From SKLM01 sp964575455 (GTDB lineage Bacteria; Chloroflexota; Anaerolineae; B4-G1), in NCBI GenBank assembly GCA_964575455.1, contig CAZNRX010000012.1, positions 9,297 to 73,296 on the forward strand: 64,000 bases of DNA, written 5' to 3'. The notes below the pieces were generated by a model, which was not told the DNA's origin, made no database searches, and was given only the letters and a program-made list of their open reading frames with translations. The translations under genes were made by a program, and so were the position numbers. Below, piece by piece: positions 57,596-64,000 of the stretch (the first letter of the stretch is position 1; every line of letters starts with the position of its first letter).

Positions 57596-57715
57596 ACGCT
57601 TGGCAAGTACCACATACTCGAACCACTGGGCCGCGGCGGGATGGCACGCGTCTACTGAGCCTACCACCCTCAGCTCGATCGCTACGTGGCGATCAAAGTC
57701 CTGCTCACCTGGGAT
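57596..57715 (+). pseudogene. Ser/Thr protein kinase (PknB-like) remnant
   Basis: One frame reads LGKYHILEPLGRGGMARVY, then TGA at 57656-57658, then AYHPQLDRYVAIKVLL. This is subdomain I (Gly-loop) and the invariant Lys of subdomain II of a Hanks-type kinase, with the codon after the Gly-loop Tyr mutated to a stop (a C-to-T change from CGA would do it). Everything after the Lys subdomain is missing; the sequence passes into permease-like sequence within about 50 bp. Confidence 0.82.
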
Positions 57716-57749
57716 GTTTCGGCCGCGTATCATTGAGGGGCGTGGCCTA

Positions 57750-58530
57750 AGCGGGGGTGGCCATCGTGCTCTGCTGGTCAACAACCGTCTCGTGGCGGAG
57801 GAAGGCGTGTAGGTCGGCGACGTCACAGGCGCTCACAATCGACGGGGAGCCGTCCGACTGGACCGTCGTTGGCTCCTACCTGAGCCTGAACGTGCTTCAG
57901 GATGTCTGCTACGTCCCCCGAGAGGCCCTGGGGCGAGAGACGCACACCCGCGGGAAGGGGAGGGGGGGGGCCGTGATCAAGGTGGTATCTAAGGGCCACG
58001 AACTGGCGCCCCAGCAGGCGCTGATCGAGTGTCTCACCAGCGCGTTGGAGGCGCAGAACATCGAGGTCATCGGCTCCTACAGCGCCAGGCAGCAGTGGCA
58101 GGAGAGCCAGTCCGCCTTCGGCGTGCCGATCTACCTGCTGCTGACCATGGCGGGTCTCGTCGCCCTCGTGGGGAGCCTGGGCCTGATGAGCACCATGTCG
58201 ATCAACGTCGTCGAGCGCACCTGTGAGATCGGCGTGATGCGCGCTATCGGGGGCACCGCGGGAACCGTCGTCTCCGTCTTCGTCGTGGAAGGCGTGCTGG
58301 TGGGGCTGCTCTCCTGGATCCTCGCCCTGCCACTGAGCGCTCCGGGTGCCTATGCCATGAGCGTTGTGGTCGGCCAGGCCATCGTTCAGATCCCCCTCGA
58401 TTTCGCCTACTCCGTGGAAGGTGCCTCCCTCTGGCTCTTGGTCGTGATCCTGCTTTCCGCTCTGGCGAGTCTCTGGCCGGCCTTGCGCGCCACCCGCGTC
58501 AGCGTGCGCGAGTCCCTGGCGTATGAGTGA
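57750..58530 (+). pseudogene. MacB/FtsX-type permease C-terminal remnant
   Basis: In one frame HRALLVNNRLVAEEGV is followed by a TAG (about 57811) and VGDV; the frame then shifts by one and continues LTIDGEPSDWTVVGSYLSLN through VVERTCEIGVMRAIGGTAG to the C-terminus ATRVSVRESLAYE. This is the last periplasmic part and the final three membrane helices of a permease. The 5' part is missing and the piece follows directly on the kinase remnant. A run of nine G (57962-57970) lies inside it. Confidence 0.85.
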
Positions 58531-58571
58531 GGCGCAGCTCCCCTTCGTTTGGGACCGCCCGGGGCGCCTAT

Positions 58572-58600
58572 TTGCCGTCGTGATTCTGCTGTGCTAGAAT
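58572..58600 (+). promoter_or_regulatory. fmt promoter giving a near-leaderless transcript
   Basis: TTGCCG (58572-58577) and TAGAAT (58595-58600) have a 17-bp spacer. Transcription should start near 58607, only about three bases before the ATG at 58610; no Shine-Dalgarno is seen. Confidence 0.6.
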
Positions 58601-58609
58601 GCGCTCACT

Positions 58610-59554
58610 ATGATCAGAACTGTCTTTATGGGAACGCCCAGATTCGCTGTACCGACGTTGAACGCGCTGGCTGACGCCCACCATGTGGTGGGCGTGTTCA
58701 CGCAGCCAGATCGCCCGGCCGGCCGCGGCCGTGGGCTGAGGGAGTCACCGGTCAAGCAGGCGGCTCTCGAGCACGACGTGCCGCTATTTCAGCCGCGGTC
58801 TCTGCGCACGCCGGAAGCGCTGGCGCGGTTGACTGACTGGCGGCCCGACGTGATCGTGGTGGCAGCCTTTGGACAGATTCTTTCGCAGGAGGTGCTCGAC
58901 CTGCTACTTCACGGTTGCCTGAACGTGCACGCTTCCCTGCTCCCGCGGTGGCGCGGGGCGGCGCCGGTGGCGGCGGCGATCCTGAACGGCGACGAGGTGA
59001 CCGGCGTGACGGTGATGAAGATGGACGCCGGCTTGGACACCGGTCCCATCCTGACACAGCGCGAGGAGCCGATTCGGGCCCACGACACCCGGGCCACGCT
59101 GACGGAGCGCCTATCGCACGTGGGGGCCGAGCTTTTGGTGGAGACGCTGCCGGCCTACATGGCGGGCGAGCTGGAGCCGCGCCCCCAAGCGGACAAGGAG
59201 GCGACGTTTGCCGACCGCCTGCGGAAGGAGGACGGGGAGCTGGACTGGTCTCGCACGGCCATGGAACTGGACCGGAAGGTGCGCGCCTTTACGCCCTGGC
59301 CGGGCACGTTCACTTTCTGGGAGGGGCGGAGGCTTAAGGTGCTGGAGGCGTCGCCGCTGCCGGAGTGGGCAGGGGATGTGGCACCGGGCACGGTGGTTGA
59401 GGCAGGGGGGCGTGGCGCGAGCTGCGCCGTCGCCACGGGCGAGGGGGCACTGCGATTGGAGGAGGTGCAGCTGGCCGGGAAGCGGGCGATGGCGATGGGG
59501 CCCTTTCTGCGCGGGCGTCGGGGCTTTGTGGGGAGTCGGCTGGGGCGCGAGTAG
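58610..59554 (+). CDS. fmt: Methionyl-tRNA formyltransferase
   Basis: The 314-residue protein starts MIRTVFMGTPRFAVPTLNAL. The formyl-THF site is NVHASLLPRWRGAAPVAAAI, with the catalytic Asn/His and SLLPxxRG motif, followed by GVTVMKMDAGLDTGPIL; the C-terminal OB-like domain begins around residue 205 (VRAFTPWPGTFTFWEGRRL). It formylates Met-tRNAfMet for initiation. It is not accompanied by def here. The length is normal. Confidence 0.97.
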   Translation: MIRTVFMGTPRFAVPTLNALADAHHVVGVFTQPDRPAGRGRGLRESPVKQAALEHDVPLFQPRSLRTPEALARLTDWRPDVIVVAAFGQILSQEVLDLLLHGCLNVHASLLPRWRGAAPVAAAILNGDEVTGVTVMKMDAGLDTGPILTQREEPIRAHDTRATLTERLSHVGAELLVETLPAYMAGELEPRPQADKEATFADRLRKEDGELDWSRTAMELDRKVRAFTPWPGTFTFWEGRRLKVLEASPLPEWAGDVAPGTVVEAGGRGASCAVATGEGALRLEEVQLAGKRAMAMGPFLRGRRGFVGSRLGRE

Positions 59555-59558
59555 CGGC

Positions 59559-61436
59559 TCACTCCTGCTCTGCACACCGCCATAAGACAAGGTTGTCGGT
59601 GCTGAAGCGTTGCTCGCTTTCCGGGATCGAGGCGAGGAAGAAGTCCTCACGCCTTTCCACCAGGTCGACGATGTAGTCATTGTAGGGGGCGTAGAAGAAG
59701 AGACCTCGCTCCAGATACTGGTCCGAGAAGTGTTCCCGATTGACTATCAGGTAATCGACGTCGTACTTCTCACAGAAGGCGAAGACCTTCTGTCGTGATT
59801 CTGCATAATAGGCGTCGAAGAAGCCCTTCACGCGCTCTTCGCCAACGTAGGAAATCTCGCTGCTGAGGAGGACGCTGCGCTCTGCCAGCAGCGGAACGTT
59901 GGACATCACGTCGGGGTCGCCGGCGATGAGGATGTCCTTTGGCAGTGTAGAGACGTACCTCAGCAACGGCCTCTGCTCTTCCGGCACGGTCATAGCAGGG
60001 CCTTTCATTCGCGGCCCGAAGATGGCGAGTAGCACCAGGGCATAAGCCCCCCATGCCATCTTCAGGCACCTCTGCGAAGGAATCGCAGAGGGCTCGCGAT
60101 GGTAATGCCAACGCCAGAGCATCAGACTTGCCACTCCGACGACGAAGACCGGAGTGCCGAAGCTCACGCCCAGCCTGAAGATCCTCTCATATCGAATGAA
60201 GAGTCCCCCAACTAGGATCAAGGCACCACAGACTGAAAGCGCTAGACCCCATCTCCCCTTGGGATTTGACCATGTCTGGATGCAAGTCCGAAGAAAGGGC
60301 TTGACGTTGAGTGCGCAGTAGAGGAGCATCCAGAGGGGTAACGGTGCATTGGTATACTTGAAAGGATAGCGCAGAATGAAGGATCCGGTTACAAGCGCGA
60401 TTGACCAGGATAGAAGCCAAGCGATTGCACTGCCTCCCAGCAGCGAATTGGCAGCGGGATTGACACCAGAACGCTCAAAACCCAACAAGGTCAAGATGAG
60501 CAGCGCCAGTAGCCAGAGTGGCACCATATAGAGGAGATCGTCAAGCCGTGCCAGCCCGCCGTAGCCGGCGAGGAGAAAGGTGGGGAAGCCGGAGAACGAG
60601 GGAGGGAAGATGGGCACCCGGCCTGCGTAACTGTATCTTGGGTTTTGCCACGCCGGCATATGATCATCCTGGGTGCCCAGACTGCCGGTGGCAACTTGAG
60701 GGTCCAATAGCGCAGGTGATAGAGCTAACGCCGCTAGCGTTACTCCGACGAACAGTGGCCAAAGCCGCCGTCCCCTCAGGTCGATTGCGATACGATGATT
60801 TCGTCGATCAATCAGCGATAGGGCATAAGTCGCCGCTGAAACGACGAACATCGGCGCGTAGAACAGTGCCTGGACGAAGAGTGTAAGAGCGATCCCTAGT
60901 GGCGAATCGCTGACCATATAGTACAGGAAGACGGTGAGCAACACGAACTGAAAGGAGCGCTGCAAACCAGGCGCTACCGAGATGTTGGCCGATGCGGTCA
61001 AGTCGTATGTGACGAAGAGAACGACTAAGAAGAAAGCCGATCGATTGTCGAGGTCCAGTTCCCGTGCCAGGGTGAAGAGATACGTAGCGCAGACCGCCAT
61101 CAGGATAAAAGGGAGGATCTTGTTGAACGCAAGGGGTGTGACTACATAACTGGCAAGCTGATACAGCAGGCTGAAGCCCAGGCTCTCGAATTGACAGATC
61201 AGATCGAACCCAAGGATGTTGATTGTCCGCACTCCTTTGACGGTGTCGATAAGGGGATCGTTGGGGAAGGCGCCTGGATCTTGGAAGCGGGCCATCCAGA
61301 AGTACTGCCGGAAGTCATCATCGATCCGATATGGGTCCTGAATCGCCGGGAGTTGTGCGTACAAGACCGCAAGAAGCGAGAACAGGACAGCAGTTGCTAG
61401 CCAAGCGGTTTCTCTCCGCGATGGCCGATGCTTCAC
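59559..61436 (-). CDS. Large polytopic membrane protein, possibly GT-C-type
   Basis: The 625-residue protein has about 11-12 membrane helices. The first outer loop carries an acidic motif IDDDFRQYFWMARFQDPGAF, as in GT-C glycosyltransferases, and a soluble C-terminal domain (about 495-625: DILIAGDPDVMSNVPLLAERSV, YDVDYLIVNREHFSDQYLERG) resembles the extracytoplasmic tail of such enzymes. I cannot assign a named family with certainty. Its start overlaps the YfhO-like stop by four bases (ATGA), so the two are co-translated and probably act together. Confidence 0.7.
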   Translation of the reverse strand: MKHRPSRRETAWLATAVLFSLLAVLYAQLPAIQDPYRIDDDFRQYFWMARFQDPGAFPNDPLIDTVKGVRTINILGFDLICQFESLGFSLLYQLASYVVTPLAFNKILPFILMAVCATYLFTLARELDLDNRSAFFLVVLFVTYDLTASANISVAPGLQRSFQFVLLTVFLYYMVSDSPLGIALTLFVQALFYAPMFVVSAATYALSLIDRRNHRIAIDLRGRRLWPLFVGVTLAALALSPALLDPQVATGSLGTQDDHMPAWQNPRYSYAGRVPIFPPSFSGFPTFLLAGYGGLARLDDLLYMVPLWLLALLILTLLGFERSGVNPAANSLLGGSAIAWLLSWSIALVTGSFILRYPFKYTNAPLPLWMLLYCALNVKPFLRTCIQTWSNPKGRWGLALSVCGALILVGGLFIRYERIFRLGVSFGTPVFVVGVASLMLWRWHYHREPSAIPSQRCLKMAWGAYALVLLAIFGPRMKGPAMTVPEEQRPLLRYVSTLPKDILIAGDPDVMSNVPLLAERSVLLSSEISYVGEERVKGFFDAYYAESRQKVFAFCEKYDVDYLIVNREHFSDQYLERGLFFYAPYNDYIVDLVERREDFFLASIPESEQRFSTDNLVLWRCAEQE

Positions 61437-63787
61437 AGTCCGCCTATTCCTTCCATCTCATGAAGATGCTTACGGCGCCGGATATAACTTGCGCCAGCCC
61501 AGACTGAGAGCATGACGATCGCGGCAAGCGAGATGGGCCAGCCGACCCTCCATCCCAGAGGGCGATAGTCCAGCGTGACATGTGAGGCTCCCGATGGGAC
61601 GATCACGCCCAGGAGCGCCCCATCCGCGCGGATGACCTGGGTCGGCTCGCCTTCGATGGTAGCCCGCCAGCCAGGAGCCCAGGTCTCGCTGTAGAGGAGC
61701 AGCGCTTCTCGATCGCTCTGCACCGCGAGGGACATATGCCCAGAGCGGCGCGACTCAATGGTCACGCTACCAGCCATCGGTCCTTCAGACAGCCTAGTAG
61801 GTACTGTGCCGGATTCGACGAGCGCGGTGTGCGCCACGTCGATAGTGGACAGTCGCTCGGTGACGTCTGTCCCCGCTGGAACGGTCACGACATGATCTAC
61901 CAGAAATGCCCGAGGTAGAAAGCGTCGATTCTCATACACGGTGACCTCACCATCGACCAACACAGGCTCAAGGTCGGGCACCTCCAGAGGGAAGTCGGCG
62001 ATCACGTAGCGCACGTTCAGCAGGCCCAAAAGATCGGGGTTTGGCCTGATCCTTCGGTACGCCTCTGGATCAGCCACCCCGGCCAGGCAGGGGGGTACTG
62101 CCCCGGCATATCCCTCCATCTGGCAGCCGGAAGCGGCTTTGATGATCTCAGTACTATGGGCAAGCTGAAGGCCCAGGTACCCGTCGATGCTCTCTATGCC
62201 GAGTTCTGCTGATAGTGCGTAGGAGAGGTTATGGTGTGGAGAATACACCCGGAAATCCCCCGGTTGAGAGCTGAGGAACCTAGTGACGTTATCCTGCTTG
62301 AGGAAGGTCTCCTCGGGGTCGATGGGCTTCATATACTCAGTGGCGAGCGGAAACAGATCCAGTAACAGAATAACAATGAGACAAACCTGATAGGCCCGGT
62401 GTCGCTCCGGACGGTATCTCCACAGCCAGAAGATCGCCAGCGACAGGATGCCCGCACCCACAGCTCTGATGAGCTCGACCGGCAGACGGCTGGTGAGTAT
62501 CCCTAGCTCCACCACCGCGATGGTGCCCGCCAGCAGGTATGCCGCGCTTGCCAGGGCCAGCTTGCGTTCGTGACGGCGGACGCGTTCCCAGGTCTTCTCG
62601 GACTGCAGAGCTTTCGCCCCCAGGCTGGCCAATAGGGCGATCACGAACCCTCCCAGGAACCAGAGGCGTGTGCGGGTGCGAAAGTAGCCCAGACCGGGTA
62701 CCAGCCAGCGTGCCACCCTGTAGACCGGCGTCGCATCGCCTAGAGCGATGAGCAACGACAGGATGACCGCTGCCCATAGAAAGATGGCTTCTCGTCTACG
62801 TTCGCCCAGAAGTGCTAACAGAGCCAGAAACAACGGCACAGTGCCAACGTAGATCGTCCACTCGGGGAACTGGAACGGAGTCGGCGCGAACAGGCTGAGT
62901 AGCATGCCCGGGGGGATCTGGTACCAGAACGGCACATTTGCATCGAATTCTATCCTGGCGGTCCAGGGGAGTATCTCGACGATAGGGGTCCACCAAGCGG
63001 CACTGACGGCGACAGCCACCCCAGCGATCATGGAGCCTGTCAGAGTGGAGCGTTTAATCGTGTTCAGAAACTCGGTGCTGCGCCAGCCGCTGTGCACAAG
63101 CTTCCACAAACAGTGCCAGCCAAGCATTCCGAATAGCAGGTAGGCCGTGCTAATCGGCATTTGCTTATGAGTCAGCAATTGAAGGGCGAGAGCTCCCCCT
63201 CCCAGGATCGCCGGCAATAGAGAGCGCGACTTGATAGAGGCCCAGGCGCCAAGCAGAATTGCTGGCATCCAGGTCAAGCCACAGAGGTTGGTAAGATGTC
63301 CTCCTGCCAAATGGGCGATCAACTGTGGCATCAGCGTAACAGTGAGGGCCCCCACAGTGGCAGTCACACGCGACGCTTGGCAGAGCAATCGAATCAAGAA
63401 GTATGTGAATACGCCAGCCAGAAAGACGTGGAGTGCGCCAAAAAGGGTCAAGGCAAGGCAAGGGCGGAAGACGGGATACAGCAGCGTGAGGGGATAAAGC
63501 CAGAGGGCGCCCAGATTGCTGGCGATGGGGTGGCCAGCTACAGTACGATCGCTCCACAGTGGGAGGTATCCTTCGTTGATTGACTCAGCCAGTGTGAAGC
63601 GGTCTACCCAGTACATATGGGCGATATCGGACCCCAACCCTGATCTTGGCCAGATTAGCCGATTCGGATGGAAAAGAAAGGAAGCAAACAGCAGCAAGGT
63701 GACTATGCCCAAGAAGAGCAGGGGTAGTAGGTCCCAAGTGGCGCCGACGTGGTCTATGAGCCGAAGCGATCTTCCCTCATTTTTCAT
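61433..63787 (-). CDS. YfhO-like polytopic membrane protein
   Basis: The 784-residue protein has about 12-13 membrane helices in the first 480 residues, opening with the YfhO pattern GSDIAHMYWVDRFTLAESINEG (broken), YLPLWSDRTVAGHPI and LYPLTLLYPVF. A soluble C-terminal domain has LLLYSETWAPGWRATIEGEP and VPSGASHVTLDYRPLGWRVG before the last helix. YfhO proteins are linked to glycosylation of lipoteichoic acid or other surface polymers via polyprenyl-phosphate sugars. It is co-translated with the gene at 59559. Confidence 0.85.
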   Translation of the reverse strand: MKNEGRSLRLIDHVGATWDLLPLLFLGIVTLLLFASFLFHPNRLIWPRSGLGSDIAHMYWVDRFTLAESINEGYLPLWSDRTVAGHPIASNLGALWLYPLTLLYPVFRPCLALTLFGALHVFLAGVFTYFLIRLLCQASRVTATVGALTVTLMPQLIAHLAGGHLTNLCGLTWMPAILLGAWASIKSRSLLPAILGGGALALQLLTHKQMPISTAYLLFGMLGWHCLWKLVHSGWRSTEFLNTIKRSTLTGSMIAGVAVAVSAAWWTPIVEILPWTARIEFDANVPFWYQIPPGMLLSLFAPTPFQFPEWTIYVGTVPLFLALLALLGERRREAIFLWAAVILSLLIALGDATPVYRVARWLVPGLGYFRTRTRLWFLGGFVIALLASLGAKALQSEKTWERVRRHERKLALASAAYLLAGTIAVVELGILTSRLPVELIRAVGAGILSLAIFWLWRYRPERHRAYQVCLIVILLLDLFPLATEYMKPIDPEETFLKQDNVTRFLSSQPGDFRVYSPHHNLSYALSAELGIESIDGYLGLQLAHSTEIIKAASGCQMEGYAGAVPPCLAGVADPEAYRRIRPNPDLLGLLNVRYVIADFPLEVPDLEPVLVDGEVTVYENRRFLPRAFLVDHVVTVPAGTDVTERLSTIDVAHTALVESGTVPTRLSEGPMAGSVTIESRRSGHMSLAVQSDREALLLYSETWAPGWRATIEGEPTQVIRADGALLGVIVPSGASHVTLDYRPLGWRVGWPISLAAIVMLSVWAGASYIRRRKHLHEMEGIGGL

Positions 63788-64000
63788 TTTGCACTAATAC
63801 TACTACCTCGTTTTTTAGGTGAAGACATCGGCAAAGCTGCCAGTGTCGCACAAGCCGGTTTGTCCTGCTGGTCGTGAGACGTCAATCTGATCCGTCTGGA
63901 CCAGCCATCGAACGAGTTCGGCGAACAGAAAGCGGCAAACGCGCCGACGCTGCGATAAGGCTCAGGCCCATAGGGGGAAAATAACCTCCCCCGGCGATTC
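63788..64000. other. Window edge, possible 3' end of a minus-strand gene
   Basis: On the minus strand one frame stays open from the window edge to a TGA at 63786-63784 that overlaps the YfhO-like ATG (ATGA). Its 70 or so residues (ending SSPKKRGSSISAK) match no family I recognise, so it may be a real C-terminus or chance. Confidence 0.3.

Overview
The window reads as chromosomal DNA of an uncultured bacterium, most likely a Chloroflexota (Anaerolineae-like) relative. This is an inference from gene content. It has an archaeal-type thiolase/HMG-CoA synthase/DUF35 cluster with a class II HMG-CoA reductase, Thr/Pro-rich stalks on exported proteins, FHA plus winged-helix regulators, VanW-type L,D-transpeptidase, M42 peptidase arrays and non-pyrrolysine MttB paralogs. 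No rRNA, tRNA, CRISPR array, IS element or phage gene was seen.

Layout. 0-12.5 kb (+): a corrinoid methyltransferase array, mttB1 (cut by the window edge) - CBS/ACT protein - mttC1 - mttB2 - mttC2 - mttB3, followed by two large hydantoinase/oxoprolinase-type ATPases with a GntR/FCD regulator and a YbaK protein between them. 12.7-14.7 kb: MscL with a zinc ribbon and a C39-like exported protein. 14.8-21.6 kb (-): HMG-CoA reductase, HMG-CoA synthase, thiolase, DUF35 protein, a UlaG-like metallo-hydrolase and MurJ, covering the first steps of isoprenoid synthesis plus the lipid II flippase. 21.9-28.4 kb (-): a tightly spaced operon of MoaD-like protein, alpha/beta hydrolase, two M1 lipoprotein peptidases, GDPD and a membrane metallophosphoesterase. 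28.7-32.6 kb: PIG-L deacetylase, GT-C-like membrane protein and L,D-transpeptidase. 32.8-37.3 kb (+): a Pro/Thr stalk protein, three tandem M42 aminopeptidases and a ComEA-like protein.

37.3-46.9 kb (-) is visibly poorer in G+C than its flanks. It carries a secreted repeat protein with a consensus promoter and a strong terminator, a TPR lipoprotein, and a seven-gene surface-glycan operon. 47.1-51 kb: polyprenol-type GT2, MgtE, and a TrmB-family regulator with a double dyad operator next to an amphi-Trp protein. 51-58.5 kb: a decaying MacB-type export locus, with a frameshifted permease pseudogene containing a 29-bp duplication, two lipoprotein-like membrane fusion proteins, an ATPase, an FHA/winged-helix regulator, and the joined remains of a Ser/Thr kinase and a second permease. 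58.6-64 kb: fmt with a near-leaderless promoter, then two large polytopic membrane proteins.

Two dispersed repeat families stand out. One (core CACGAARGGCRCGAA) fills many intergenic gaps and also lies in frame inside at least two genes, where it encodes SC(P/L)SCYG. The strongest candidates for something undescribed are the methyltransferase/HyuA-like ATPase array and this protein-invading repeat.
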